A stretch of 34,960 nucleotides of DNA from Propionibacteriaceae bacterium UBA6238 (GCA_002441465.1 DJWE01000042.1:1-34960); one strand, 5' to 3'. Shown: positions 1 through 8,770, numbered from the stretch's first letter. Notes: generated by a model not told the origin, from the letters alone. Program-made: numbers and translations.

Positions 1-380
1 GGATCACCTATAGCGTCTAAGCCCGGCAATGCCTTCGATCCGGACAGGGAGGCACCGAGAACTTGGGGAACGGAACGCCGGCCACACCCGAAGAGGACCG
101 GACCACCTACAGCGCTGTGTGCGGGAATGGCTCACCCCTCGCCAGGACCCCGGGGGTATCTGGTATGAGAGAGGACAGGAGAGAGGACGCGCGGCCGATA
201 CCCCACCGGGTATGCCATTCCGTACCATTTCCGTGGGGCATACGTGGGGCAGCGTGGGGCAAACGTGGGGCACGAAGAGCCCCCGATGGCACTTCCTGGG
301 TACACCTGAGCAGGGCCAGATCAGCCCAAAACCGCTAGTCAGATGCTGTTTGCCCTCGTCAGGGGCACATAACCATTTTG
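1..380. other. Region without convincing gene
   Basis: I see no convincing coding region here. The open frames on both strands have no recognisable domain and run through the tRNA or the repeats. Three forward frames enter from the left edge and stop at about 13, 20 and 168, so the last codons of a gene lying to the left could be present, but nothing identifies it. The only clear structure is the set of phased short repeats at 232-272. Lying just beyond the 3' end of a tRNA gene, this is where an integrated element could begin, but no integrase is visible. Confidence 0.5.
232..272. repeat. Four phased CGTGGGGCA direct repeats
   Basis: Exact copies of CGTGGGGCA start at 232, 243, 253 and 264. 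The spacings are 11, 10 and 11 bp, averaging one helical turn, so all copies face the same side of the DNA. That is typical of cooperative protein-binding sites. They lie about 110 bp beyond the 3' end of the tRNA-Leu gene. Integrase arm-type sites or excisionase sites are possible; this is inference. Confidence 0.6.
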
Positions 381-463
381 TGCGCGAGAGAGGAGTTGAA
401 CCTCCACGTCCTTTCGGACACACGGACCTGAACCGTGCGCGTCTGCCATTCCGCCACTCGCGC
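381..463 (-). tRNA. tRNA-Leu (anticodon CAG)
   Basis: Read on the minus strand, this 83-nt gene has a perfect 7-bp acceptor stem (GCGCGAG/CTCGCGC), a D arm containing GGCGGAATGGCAGACGC, and an anticodon stem CACGG/CCGTG. The 7-nt anticodon loop TTCAGGT gives anticodon CAG. A long variable arm typical of leucine tRNAs and a GGTTCAACTCC T-arm follow. The discriminator is A at 381, and CCA is not encoded. A leucine tRNA next to fhaA is also found in Mycobacterium tuberculosis (from memory), so this is probably ancestral gene order. The tRNA end is a plausible attachment site for integrating elements. Confidence 0.96.
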
Positions 464-490
464 CCGGCTCCCTGAGGAGCCAGCCGAAAG

Positions 491-496
491 AGGTTA
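491..496 (-). promoter_or_regulatory. Possible -10 of tRNA-Leu
   Basis: TAACCT on the minus strand lies 27 nt before the first tRNA base and fits the actinobacterial TANNNT -10 pattern. No good -35 is visible at 17-18 bp. Confidence 0.3.
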
Positions 497-623
497 GCAC
501 AGCACCCCGGATACCTCCGATTCGGCGCCGGCCCTGGTAAGCGTGACCTGAGCGGCCTCATTCTCGGCTCCGGCCTGAGTGCCCATCCCGGACCGTCGCG
601 TAGGCTGGCGTTTCGGTGCTGGA

Positions 624-629
624 TAGTCT
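624..629 (+). promoter_or_regulatory. Possible -10 for the fhaA operon
   Basis: TAGTCT fits TANNNT. Transcription would start near 636 and give a leader of about 27 nt containing the ribosome site GGAAGGGAG (649-657). No clear -35 is seen, so this is only a candidate promoter for the fhaA-to-pbpA operon. Confidence 0.35.
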
Positions 630-662
630 TGACCGCGCCGGACAGCCTGGAAGGGAGACGGG

Positions 663-1376
663 ATGGGGGTCTTCGATCGCGTCGAGAAGAAGCTCGAGAG
701 CGCGGTCAGCGGCGCTTTCGCGCGTGCCTTCAAAGGCGACGTCCAACCCGTCGAGCTGACTGCCCGGCTACAGCGCGAACTCGATTCGGAGGCCAAGCTC
801 CTCAGTCGCGACCGCAAGCTCGTGCCGAACGAGTTCCGGATCGCGCTTTCCTCGCACGACTACGACCGCCTCACCCCCTACAGCAAGACCCTGAACGCCG
901 AGATCGCACCGCAGCTTCGCGAGTACGCCGCCGACTCCGGCTACATCTTCAACGGCCCGGTCACGATCGACTACGTTCTCGACGCGAGCCTCCCGGTCGG
1001 CCGGTTCACGATCACCTCCGCTGCTGTCGCCGGAGTGGACGCGGCGGACGAAGCCAGCCCGAGCGAGATCCGGGCAGCCAACCTGGTCGTCGAGGTGAAC
1101 GGCGTCCGGCATCCGCTCACCCCACCGGGAATCACGATCGGACGCGGCGCCGACGCCGACTTGAGGATCAACGATCCCGGGGTGTCGCGTCTGCACGCAC
1201 GGATTGGCGTCATCGGCACCGACGCCGGCCAACAGATCATCATCGAGGACCTCGGCTCTACCAATGGCGTCACCGTCGACGGCCAGCGCACCCGGCACGC
1301 GACCCTGACGCTCGGCAGCCGTATCGAAATCGGCTCGACGAGGTTGGCGATCGTGTCGCCGGTGTCCGATGTCTGA
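663..1376 (+). CDS. fhaA: FhaA: DUF3662 and FHA domain protein
   Basis: 237 aa. Residues 1-120 match the N-terminal DUF3662 domain of actinobacterial FhaA. Residues 141-232 are a forkhead-associated domain with the phosphothreonine-binding motifs GR (160-161), SRLHAR (175-180) and LGSTNG (197-202). FhaA binds phosphorylated partners of the PknA/PknB kinases, including the MviN flippase partner in mycobacteria, and so links phosphorylation to peptidoglycan synthesis. It is much shorter than M. tuberculosis FhaA (about 527 aa as I recall) because the long low-complexity linker is nearly absent. The start is set by GGAAGGGAG at 649-657. It overlaps fhaB by 8 bp and is the first gene of the operon. 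Confidence 0.95.
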   Translation: MGVFDRVEKKLESAVSGAFARAFKGDVQPVELTARLQRELDSEAKLLSRDRKLVPNEFRIALSSHDYDRLTPYSKTLNAEIAPQLREYAADSGYIFNGPVTIDYVLDASLPVGRFTITSAAVAGVDAADEASPSEIRAANLVVEVNGVRHPLTPPGITIGRGADADLRINDPGVSRLHARIGVIGTDAGQQIIIEDLGSTNGVTVDGQRTRHATLTLGSRIEIGSTRLAIVSPVSDV

Positions 1377-1842
1377 GCTGGCCGTCCTCGGCCTGAAGGT
1401 CGGGTTCCTCGCGCTGTTGTGGTTGTTCATCCTGTTCACCGGCAACGTCGTGCGCACCGACCTGTTCGGACGCAAGGTGAGCGCAGCCGAACTCAGCGCC
1501 TCAGGCACCCCGGGCGCAAAGCCGCAGAAGTTGTCGCGGCGTGCGTTGCGTCAACTGCCCAAGACGCTCACCGTGACCCATGGCAAGCAGGCCGGGCTGC
1601 AGTTGCCGCTCGGCGACGGCATCCTGATCGGACGCGCCAGCGACTGCCAGCTGCTGCTCGACGACGACTACGTCTCCACCCGGCACGCCCGGATCAGCAG
1701 GACCCCCACCGGCTACCAGGTCGAAGACCTCGGCTCGACCAACGGCACCTTCGTGAACAACCAGCGGATCTCCACGCCGGTCGCCTTCGGCGCAGAGGAC
1801 ACCCTGCGCATCGGTCGCACCTTGATGAGCGCGGAGAAGTAG
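1369..1842 (+). CDS. fhaB: FhaB/FipA-like membrane FHA protein
   Basis: 157 aa. One N-terminal membrane helix (residues 7-26) is followed by a short basic linker and a C-terminal FHA domain with GRASD (89-93), STRHAR (103-108) and LGSTNG (121-126). This layout is that of FhaB (FipA), a phosphothreonine-recognition protein of the divisome encoded beside pstP. Thr30, just after the helix, lies where mycobacterial FipA has its phosphorylated threonine; that equivalence is inferred. The ATG lies inside the end of fhaA, and the stop codon directly abuts the pstP start, so translation is probably coupled. Confidence 0.93.
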   Translation: MSELAVLGLKVGFLALLWLFILFTGNVVRTDLFGRKVSAAELSASGTPGAKPQKLSRRALRQLPKTLTVTHGKQAGLQLPLGDGILIGRASDCQLLLDDDYVSTRHARISRTPTGYQVEDLGSTNGTFVNNQRISTPVAFGAEDTLRIGRTLMSAEK

Positions 1843-3207
1843 ATGACGCTGGCGCTGCGCTACCTCGCCCACTCCGAGATCGGACTGGTCCGCAAGAACA
1901 ACCAGGATTCGGCCTACGTGTCTCCGTCCATGCTGGTCGTGGCGGACGGAATGGGCGGAGCGGCAGCCGGCGACCTCGCCTCCGCGATCGCCGTCCGTGA
2001 GCTGAAGGAGGCCGACGGCCCTCACGTCGGCACGGAGATGCTCGACGTGCTCGCCGGGGCCATCGACTCCGCCGGGGTAGCGATCAGCGAGCTGGTCCGA
2101 TCCGACCCAAGCCTGGACGGCATGGGCAGCACGGTATGCGGCCTGATGTTCGACGGCGACCACATCGGGCTGGCCAACATCGGAGACTCCCGGGCGTACC
2201 GCTACGTCGACAAGACGCTCACCCGGCTCACCCGCGACCATTCCTGGGTGCAGGCACTCGTCGACGAGGGACGCATCACCGAGGCGGAAGCTCTGGAGCA
2301 CCCGCACCGCTCGCTCATCCTCAAGGTGATCAACGGCCAGCCCCAGCACACCCCGGACCTGGAATTGGTCGACGTCGCGGTCGGGGACCGCCTGCTGATC
2401 TGCTCCGACGGCCTGTGCGGCTTCGTCACCGATGACGTGATCGCCGCCCACATGGACGGTGCACGCGAGGACGTCCTGGCCGCGCTTGTCGGTCTCGCTC
2501 ACCACGAGGGTGGCCAGGACAACATCACGATCATCATCGCCGACGTGGTCGACGGTGAGCCCGATGGTGTCACCGAGGTGCTCGGCGCGGCCGCCACCCT
2601 CGACTTGGACAACCCCCAGGAGAACACTGCGCGACTGGCCCTCGCGCCCGCGGCGACGCGGCCACGGCCCGACCCGTCCGCCGGCGAACTCGCCCGCTAC
2701 TCCCCGCTCGCCCGGCGACGTCCCGCGGCCTGGGTGAAGCTCGCGCTGCTGGTGCTGTTGCCGCTCCTGGCTCTCGGCGGCGGTGGTTGGCTGTGGTACT
2801 CCTACACCCAGCAGCAGTACTACCTCGGCGCGGACGGCGAATACCTCGCGATCTTCCAGGGCATTCCCGAGCCTGTGTTCAACCTGCCCCTGTCCCATGT
2901 GGTCACCACGGACCACACCCGCGTCGCCGATCTGCCCCTGTACTACCAAGAGCAGGTACGTAGTACATTGCCCGCCGACTCCTTCACCGCGGCCGAGGAA
3001 ACCCTCGCCACGTTGCGGCTGAAGGCTGACGCCTGCATCAAACAACGCCAGGATCGGGAGAATCCCCCCTCGACGCCGTCCCCGAGTCCCTCCGGTTCGG
3101 CGAGCGCCACCCACACGCCCACCGGGTCTGCCGATCCGAGCGCCAGTGTCACGGCGAGCCCCACCCCGTCCGACACGGCCACCCCGGCAGCGCCCACGGA
3201 GTGCTGA
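1843..3207 (+). CDS. pstP: PP2C-type Ser/Thr phosphatase PstP
   Basis: 454 aa. Residues 1-235 form a PP2C/PPM phosphatase with the metal-binding motifs NNQDS (Asp22), ADGMGG (34-39), GDSRAYR, CSDGL and GGQDN. One membrane helix lies at about 296-320. An external segment of about 130 residues ends in a Pro/Ser/Thr-rich tail. It removes phosphates from PknB and its targets, opposing the kinase encoded 3 kb downstream. It starts at the base after the fhaB stop with no gap. Its TGA overlaps the rodA ATG by one base. Confidence 0.95.
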   Translation: MTLALRYLAHSEIGLVRKNNQDSAYVSPSMLVVADGMGGAAAGDLASAIAVRELKEADGPHVGTEMLDVLAGAIDSAGVAISELVRSDPSLDGMGSTVCGLMFDGDHIGLANIGDSRAYRYVDKTLTRLTRDHSWVQALVDEGRITEAEALEHPHRSLILKVINGQPQHTPDLELVDVAVGDRLLICSDGLCGFVTDDVIAAHMDGAREDVLAALVGLAHHEGGQDNITIIIADVVDGEPDGVTEVLGAAATLDLDNPQENTARLALAPAATRPRPDPSAGELARYSPLARRRPAAWVKLALLVLLPLLALGGGGWLWYSYTQQQYYLGADGEYLAIFQGIPEPVFNLPLSHVVTTDHTRVADLPLYYQEQVRSTLPADSFTAAEETLATLRLKADACIKQRQDRENPPSTPSPSPSGSASATHTPTGSADPSASVTASPTPSDTATPAAPTEC

Positions 3208-4790
3208 TGAACGACGTCGTCGGCTACCGCAAGCGGCGCGGCGTGGAGGCCTTCATGCTCGCCTTCTCGATCGCACTCGGCATTGGCGGCTACCTGCTCA
3301 CCCACCTCAACCAGGACGCCGCCCTGCCCCCGGAGTGGCCATGGGCGCTGGCGGCACTGTTCACGATCGGCCTGGTCCTGCACGTGGTCATCCGCTGGCG
3401 GCTTCCGTATGCCGATCCGCTGATCCTGCCCCTGGTGATGCTGCTGAACGGCCTGGGATTGGCCATGATCCATCGGCTCGATCTGGGCACCTCGCCCCGG
3501 ATGCACTCCGCGGAACTCCAGCTGATGTGGACCGCGGTCGCCGCGATCGCCTGCTGCGTGGTGATCGTGTTCGTCCGCGACTACCGCGTGCTGCAGCGCT
3601 ACACCTACACCATGTTCCTGGCCGGCATGGCCTTGCTGATGCTGCCGCTGGTGCCGGGACTCGGACTGGAGAAGAACGGCGCCCGGATCTGGATCCACCT
3701 CGGGCCGTACAGCTTCCAGCCCGCCGAACTGGCCAAGTTGGTGCTCTCGATCGCGTTCGCGTCCTACCTGGTCGAGAAGCGGGAGGTGCTCGCCCTCGCC
3801 GGCGGCCGGTTCCTCGGCATCGAGCTTCCCCGTCCTCGTGACCTCGGACCGATCCTGGTGATGTGGCTGGCCAGCCTGGCGGTGTTGGTCTTCCAGAAGG
3901 ACCTGGGCACCTCGCTGCTGTTCTTCGGCCTGTTCGTGATGATGCTCTACGTCGCCACCGAGAAGCCCAGCTGGGCGATCCTGGGGGTGTTGCTGTTCGG
4001 CACCGGCGCCTACCTGGGCTATCTGTTCTTCTCCCACGTGCAGGTGCGAGTGTCGTCCTGGTTGAGCCCGTTCACCGACTACGACCAGAACTACCAGGTG
4101 ATCCAGGGCCAACTCGGGATCGCCTGGGGCGGGGCGCTGGGCACCGGCTGGGGCCTGGGCCGGCCGAACCTCATCCCCCTGGCGAAGACCGACTTCATCG
4201 CCGCAGCGGTCGGCGAGGAGCTGGGCATCGCCGGGCTCACCGCGGTGATGCTGATCTACGGCCTGATCGTCGCCCGCGGCCTGCGCGCGTCCCTGGTAGC
4301 CAGGGATCCGTTCGGAAAGCTGCTCGCCGCCGGCCTCGCATTCGTGTTCGCGATCCAGGTGTTCGCGATCCTCGGCGGGGTCACCCGATTGCTGCCGCTG
4401 ACCGGCCTGACCACACCGTTCATGTCCCAGGGCGGCTCCTCCCTGGTCGCCAACTGGACCATGGTCGGGCTGCTGCTGGTGATCACCCACCAGGTCCGCA
4501 GTCCCGTGCCCGAGGCACCCGAGCCGGAGCAGTGGCTGAGCGCGGAGACCACCCAGGTGGTCCCGGTCGGCGCTGCGGCGATTTCGGGACGTCCGAGCGC
4601 CGGTACGGCCGCCTCGCCGGCCCACCCGAGGACGCCGTCCGGCGAGGACGAGGACGAGTCGACCGTGACCGTCCCCACCAACCCGGTCCAGCAGACGCCG
4701 ACGAGCCCCGACGACACCACCCAGATCGCCACCGAGCACGCCGACCAGCCCGGCTCCGACCGGGCCGCCGAGGACGGGCACACGACATGA
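3207..4790 (+). CDS. rodA: RodA/FtsW SEDS glycosyltransferase
   Basis: 527 aa. A SEDS-family polytopic membrane protein that polymerises lipid II glycan strands for cell elongation. About ten hydrophobic helices span residues 15-430, with the family segment LGTGWGLGRPNLIPLAKTDF and the downstream VGEELGIAG loop. An acidic, Thr/Pro-rich cytoplasmic tail of about 95 residues follows and is a plausible target of PknB. I chose the ATG at 3207, which overlaps the pstP stop (TGATG); a GTG at 3201 is an in-frame alternative. It pairs functionally with the class B PBP encoded next, with which it shares a 4-bp ATGA overlap. Confidence 0.95.
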   Translation: MNDVVGYRKRRGVEAFMLAFSIALGIGGYLLTHLNQDAALPPEWPWALAALFTIGLVLHVVIRWRLPYADPLILPLVMLLNGLGLAMIHRLDLGTSPRMHSAELQLMWTAVAAIACCVVIVFVRDYRVLQRYTYTMFLAGMALLMLPLVPGLGLEKNGARIWIHLGPYSFQPAELAKLVLSIAFASYLVEKREVLALAGGRFLGIELPRPRDLGPILVMWLASLAVLVFQKDLGTSLLFFGLFVMMLYVATEKPSWAILGVLLFGTGAYLGYLFFSHVQVRVSSWLSPFTDYDQNYQVIQGQLGIAWGGALGTGWGLGRPNLIPLAKTDFIAAAVGEELGIAGLTAVMLIYGLIVARGLRASLVARDPFGKLLAAGLAFVFAIQVFAILGGVTRLLPLTGLTTPFMSQGGSSLVANWTMVGLLLVITHQVRSPVPEAPEPEQWLSAETTQVVPVGAAAISGRPSAGTAASPAHPRTPSGEDEDESTVTVPTNPVQQTPTSPDDTTQIATEHADQPGSDRAAEDGHTT

Positions 4791-6205
4791 ACAAGCCGAT
4801 CCGCGCCGTCTCCGTAGCCGCCATGGCGATGTTCTTCGCACTGATGGCGAACCTCAGCTACCTCTACGTCGGCCAGCAGAACTACCTCAACGAGCGACCT
4901 GAGAACCGTCGCGTCGCCGATGCCCGATTCGGCCAGGATCGCGGGCCGATCATGGTCGGCAACACCCCGGTGGCGCAGTCGGAGGCGGTGAAGGACCGGT
5001 TCAAGTTCCAGCGCAGCTATTCCTCGGGAAAGCTCTATGCCCCGGTCACCGGGTTCTACTCCTACCTGTACCGGACCTCGGCGCTCGAGGCGTCCTACTC
5101 GGCCCAGCTGTCGGGGGTGGACGACTCGCAGTTCTGGAACCGGCTGATCAACACGCTGTCCGGGGCGAGCCAGCGCGGGGGCACCGTCCAGACGACCCTC
5201 GACGCGAAGGCGCAGAAGGCGGCCTGGGACGCGCTGGCCGGACGCAAGGGTGCCGTGGTCGCCATCGACTACAAGACCGGGGCGATCAAAGCCCTGGTCA
5301 GCTCGCCCAGCTACGACCCCAATTCGTTGGCGACCCACGACCTGGCCGACTCGACGAAGGCCTGGGACAAGCTCAACGCCGACCCCGACCGTCCGATGTC
5401 GAACCGGGCCACCAAGGAGATCTACTCCCCGGGCTCCACGTTCAAGCTGGTCACGGCCGCAGCCGCGCTCGAGTCGGGACTGACCGCCGACTCGACCGTC
5501 GACGCGTCCTCGTACAAGCTGCCCGGCTCCACCAAGGTGATCTCGCAGAACTGCGGCGGCACCCGGATCACCTTGTCCCAGGCGCTGCAGCGATCCTGCA
5601 ATCCGGCGTTCGCACGGCTCGGCGCGAAGCTCGGCGCGGACGCGCTGCGCGAACAGGCGGAGAAGTTCGGATTCGGCACGAAGTTCCTCTCCGACGTCGG
5701 CTCGGCCGCGAGCGTCTTCCCCGAGGACCTCGACCCGGCGCAAACCGCGATGAGCGCGATCGGCGAGTACGAGACCAAGGCCACGCCGCTGCAGATGGCA
5801 ATGGTGGCCGCAGCCGTCGCGAACGACGGCATGGTGATGGACCCCTACATCGTGGACGAGGTGCTGGACAGCGATCTGAAGGTGGTCAGCAGCACCCACG
5901 CCGACCAGATCTCGACGGCGATGAGCAGCGACAACGCCGCCGAGCTGCGCACGATGATGGTCGCCGTGGTCGAACACGGCACCGGCTACCGGGCGCAGAT
6001 CCCTGGCGTGACCGTCGGCGGCAAGACCGGGACGGCCCGCACCAGCGCCGATCGCAACCCCTATGCGTGGTTCACCGCGTGGGCGGATGACCCGTCCGTG
6101 GCCGTCTGCGCCTTCGTGGAGGACGCGGACATCCCGTCCACGGAGATCGCCGGCGGACGCGTCGCCGCCCCGATCGCCAAGGCCGTGATCGAGGCCCTGC
6201 GGTGA
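4787..6205 (+). CDS. pbpA: Class B penicillin-binding protein PbpA
   Basis: 472 aa. A single-pass membrane transpeptidase (helix at about 7-27) that crosslinks peptidoglycan made by the adjacent RodA. The transpeptidase motifs are STFK (Ser217 nucleophile, Lys220), SCN (270-272) and KTGT (413-416, preceded by GG). The spacing suits a PBP2-like enzyme, and the length is close to mycobacterial PbpA. The start ATG overlaps the rodA stop (ATGA). The open frame extends far upstream, but that is a shadow of rodA. In mycobacteria pknA follows pbpA; here the next gene is pknB, 91 bp away. Confidence 0.94.
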   Translation: MNKPIRAVSVAAMAMFFALMANLSYLYVGQQNYLNERPENRRVADARFGQDRGPIMVGNTPVAQSEAVKDRFKFQRSYSSGKLYAPVTGFYSYLYRTSALEASYSAQLSGVDDSQFWNRLINTLSGASQRGGTVQTTLDAKAQKAAWDALAGRKGAVVAIDYKTGAIKALVSSPSYDPNSLATHDLADSTKAWDKLNADPDRPMSNRATKEIYSPGSTFKLVTAAAALESGLTADSTVDASSYKLPGSTKVISQNCGGTRITLSQALQRSCNPAFARLGAKLGADALREQAEKFGFGTKFLSDVGSAASVFPEDLDPAQTAMSAIGEYETKATPLQMAMVAAAVANDGMVMDPYIVDEVLDSDLKVVSSTHADQISTAMSSDNAAELRTMMVAVVEHGTGYRAQIPGVTVGGKTGTARTSADRNPYAWFTAWADDPSVAVCAFVEDADIPSTEIAGGRVAAPIAKAVIEALR

Positions 6206-6296
6206 GCCCCATCAGTGCTTGCTTGCGCCCTCGGCCACAATGGGAACGTTGCGCCGCCGGTTCGGCCGTTCGGACTGCTGTGAAAGGATGCGACGG

Positions 6297-8048
6297 ATGA
6301 CCGAAGAACCCAGGCTCCTCGGGGGCCGCTACCAGCTGGGCTCCATGCTCGGCCGAGGCGGCATGGCCGAGGTCCGCCGGGCACGCGACCTGCGGCTCGG
6401 TCGCGACGTCGCGATCAAGCAGTTGCGCATCGACCTCGCCTCCGACCCGACCTTCCAAGCCCGGTTCCGGCGCGAAGCACAAGCCGCCGCCGGGTTGAAC
6501 CACCCCAACATCGTCGCCGTCTACGACACCGGCGAAGAGGCCGATCCCGCCTCCGGCATCCAGGTGCCCTACATCGTGATGGAACTGGTCGAGGGGCACA
6601 CGCTCAGGGAGATCCTGCGGACCGGCCGGCAGGTGATGCCCACCAAGGCGCTGGAGTTCACCCAGGGAGTGCTGGACGCGCTGAGCTACAGCCACAAAGC
6701 CGGCATCGTGCACCGTGACATCAAGCCGGCCAACGTGATGCTGACCTCGGCCGGCCAGATCAAGGTGATGGACTTCGGCATCGCCCGCGCGGTGGCGGAC
6801 ACCTCGGCCACGATGACCCAGACCGCCGCGGTGATCGGCACCGCGCAGTACCTCTCGCCGGAGCAGGCCCGCGGCGAGACCGTCGATTCCCGCAGCGACA
6901 TCTACTCCGCCGGCTGCCTGCTCTACGAACTGCTCGTCGGCCGGCCGCCGTTCCAAGGCGATTCGCCGGTCAGCGTCGCGTACCAGCACGTCCGGGAGGC
7001 TCCGGTGCCGCCCAGTCATCTGGACGCCGAGATCACCCCGGCGATGGACGCGATCACGCTCAAGGCACTGGCCAAGGACCCGGCGGACCGCTACCAGACC
7101 GCGGCGGCGATGCGAGCCGACATCGGACGCCTGCTCGCCGGTCAGGACGTCACGGCGCGGGTGCCCGTCCCTGCGGTCGTCCCCGCTCCGGTGCCGGCCG
7201 GGGCAGCCGAGCCGACCACTGTCTTCGATCCCTCCGATCACACGGCGGCCCGCGCCCTCGAGCAGCCGGAGTCGCCACGGCGGCGGTGGGGTTTGGTCGC
7301 ATTCCTGGTCGCCCTGATCGTGATCGCAGCCAGCTTGGGCATCTACTTCTTGATGAACTCCAACCGGGTGGAGACCGTCCCGGTGCCCTCCGTGATCGAC
7401 AAGCTGCAGGACGACGCCGAGCAGGCCCTGATCGCCGCCAAGCTCCAGCCGCGCGTCCGTCAGGTGAACGGCCCCGACGACACCTCCAACGGCCGCGTCA
7501 CCGCACAGAGCATCGCGCAGGACACCGTGGTCCCGATCGGCACCGAGGTGGAGATCACGGTGAACGTGGGCCCGAGCAAGGGCATCATCCCCTCGGTGGT
7601 CGGTCAGGATCTCGCGGACGCCAAGAAGCTGCTCGCCGACAACAGCTTCAGCAATGTGCAGGCGCTGCCGTCCCCCAACGAGACCGCAAGCGACAAGGCC
7701 AACGAGGTGCTCAGCGTCGATCCGGGCGAGGGCCAGAAGGTGGCCCTCGATACGCAGATCACGTTGTACTACGCCACCGGCAAGAGCCAGGTACCGCTGG
7801 TGAAGGGTTTCGAGCAGGCGGACGCGATCGCCACCTTGGCCAACGCCGGTTTCACCAAGGATCCACAGATCCAGACCCTGACGACCGACGACCCCTCGCT
7901 GGTGGGGAAGGTGGTCAAGCAGTCTCCGGACGCCTACACGCTGGTCAAGCGCACCACCGTGATCAAGCTGTGGATCGGGGTGGCAGCGTCCACGCCTACC
8001 CCGACGCCCACGCCGACCCCGGATCCGACCGAGAGCGCGACTCCCTAG
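6297..8048 (+). CDS. pknB: Ser/Thr kinase PknB with PASTA domains
   Basis: 583 aa. The cytoplasmic kinase domain (about 11-275) has the glycine loop LGRGGMAEV (18-26), catalytic Lys41, HRDIKPAN with Asp141, DFG at 159-161, and the activation loop TQTAAVIGTAQYLSPEQ. Thr174 and Thr176 correspond to the autophosphorylation sites known in PknB. A Pro-rich juxtamembrane segment precedes one helix (331-353). Three external PASTA domains (about 358-426, 428-495, 496-563) bind muropeptides or lipid II; M. tuberculosis PknB has four. The tail is a TP repeat. The start is set by GAAAGGA at 6282-6288. The stop overlaps the convergent trpG/pabA gene. Confidence 0.95.
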   Translation: MTEEPRLLGGRYQLGSMLGRGGMAEVRRARDLRLGRDVAIKQLRIDLASDPTFQARFRREAQAAAGLNHPNIVAVYDTGEEADPASGIQVPYIVMELVEGHTLREILRTGRQVMPTKALEFTQGVLDALSYSHKAGIVHRDIKPANVMLTSAGQIKVMDFGIARAVADTSATMTQTAAVIGTAQYLSPEQARGETVDSRSDIYSAGCLLYELLVGRPPFQGDSPVSVAYQHVREAPVPPSHLDAEITPAMDAITLKALAKDPADRYQTAAAMRADIGRLLAGQDVTARVPVPAVVPAPVPAGAAEPTTVFDPSDHTAARALEQPESPRRRWGLVAFLVALIVIAASLGIYFLMNSNRVETVPVPSVIDKLQDDAEQALIAAKLQPRVRQVNGPDDTSNGRVTAQSIAQDTVVPIGTEVEITVNVGPSKGIIPSVVGQDLADAKKLLADNSFSNVQALPSPNETASDKANEVLSVDPGEGQKVALDTQITLYYATGKSQVPLVKGFEQADAIATLANAGFTKDPQIQTLTTDDPSLVGKVVKQSPDAYTLVKRTTVIKLWIGVAASTPTPTPTPTPDPTESATP

Positions 8049-8680
8049 GAGCCGGCTGCCATCAGAGGGGTCAGGCCGGCCGCCCGGCGTGGCGCGTCCG
8101 CGTCCCCGCAGGTGACCAGCCAGTTGGCGAGCATCTGGTACCCGCCCTCGGTAAGCACCGATTCAGGGTGGAACTGCACGCTCTCGATCGGCAGGCTGCG
8201 GTGCCGGACGGCCATGATCACGCCGCTGTCGGTTGTCGCCGAGACCTCCAGGTCGTCGGGGACGGTGGCCGGGTCGAGCGCGAGCGAGTGGTAGCGGGTG
8301 GCCGTGATCGGGTTCGGCAGGCCGGCGAACACCCCCCGTCCGTCGTGGTGGACCAGTGAGGTCTTGCCGTGCAGCAGCTCCGGCGCGCGCGTGACCACCC
8401 CGCCCATGGCCACCGACATCGACTGCAGGCCCAGGCATACCCCGAAGATCGGCAGCCGGCCGCCCTGGCTACGCACGATGTCGATGCAGGCGCCGGCGTC
8501 CTCGGGTGTGCCGGGTCCGGGCGAGAGCAGGATGCCGTCGAAACCGTCGGTCCAGTCGGGCTCGGCGAAGCGGGGGTCGTCGTTGCGCCAGACCTCGACG
8601 TCCGCGCCGATCTGGCCGAGGTACTGGACGAGGTTGTAGACGAACGAGTCGTAGTTGTCGACCACGAGGATCCGAGCCAT
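8045..8680 (-). CDS. trpG: Anthranilate/aminodeoxychorismate synthase amidotransferase
   Basis: 211 aa. A class I glutamine amidotransferase that hydrolyses glutamine to ammonia for a chorismate-using partner. Motifs are VDNYDSFVYNLVQYL at the N-terminus, LLSPGPGTP (51-59), GVCLGLQ with nucleophile Cys82, and FHPES with His171 and Glu173. The orthologue beside pknB in mycobacteria is called trpG, but with no trpE or pabB nearby it may serve folate synthesis (pabA) or both pathways. I chose the ATG at 8680, about 10 nt after GGGAG; a GTG at 8698 is possible. It ends tail to tail with pknB, with a 4-bp CTAG overlap. Confidence 0.93.
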   Translation of the reverse strand: MARILVVDNYDSFVYNLVQYLGQIGADVEVWRNDDPRFAEPDWTDGFDGILLSPGPGTPEDAGACIDIVRSQGGRLPIFGVCLGLQSMSVAMGGVVTRAPELLHGKTSLVHHDGRGVFAGLPNPITATRYHSLALDPATVPDDLEVSATTDSGVIMAVRHRSLPIESVQFHPESVLTEGGYQMLANWLVTCGDADAPRRAAGLTPLMAAGS

Positions 8681-8770
8681 GGGCCCATTCTCCCTCACCG
8701 CGTGGCCCGAACCTCAGCTGGTCACAGCGGGCTGAGACTCTCTCGACTCGGTGCGGAAAGGGTTCTCCGG

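Noticed and set aside
29..475. Plus-strand open frame with an RERGVEPPRPFGH segment
   Set aside because: That segment is the antisense reading of the tRNA-Leu gene, a common false protein. The rest has no domain and spans the phased repeats.
3863..4786. Long upstream extension of the pbpA frame
   Set aside because: It overlaps rodA in another frame and gives Arg/Gly/Pro-rich sequence. The ATG at 4787, with a stop-start overlap, a membrane helix and normal family length, is the true start.
1501..4841. Very long minus-strand open frames opposite pstP, rodA and pbpA
   Set aside because: They lie exactly antisense to well-supported genes, encode His/Gly/Arg/Gln-rich sequence without domains, and are the usual by-product of high GC at third codon positions.
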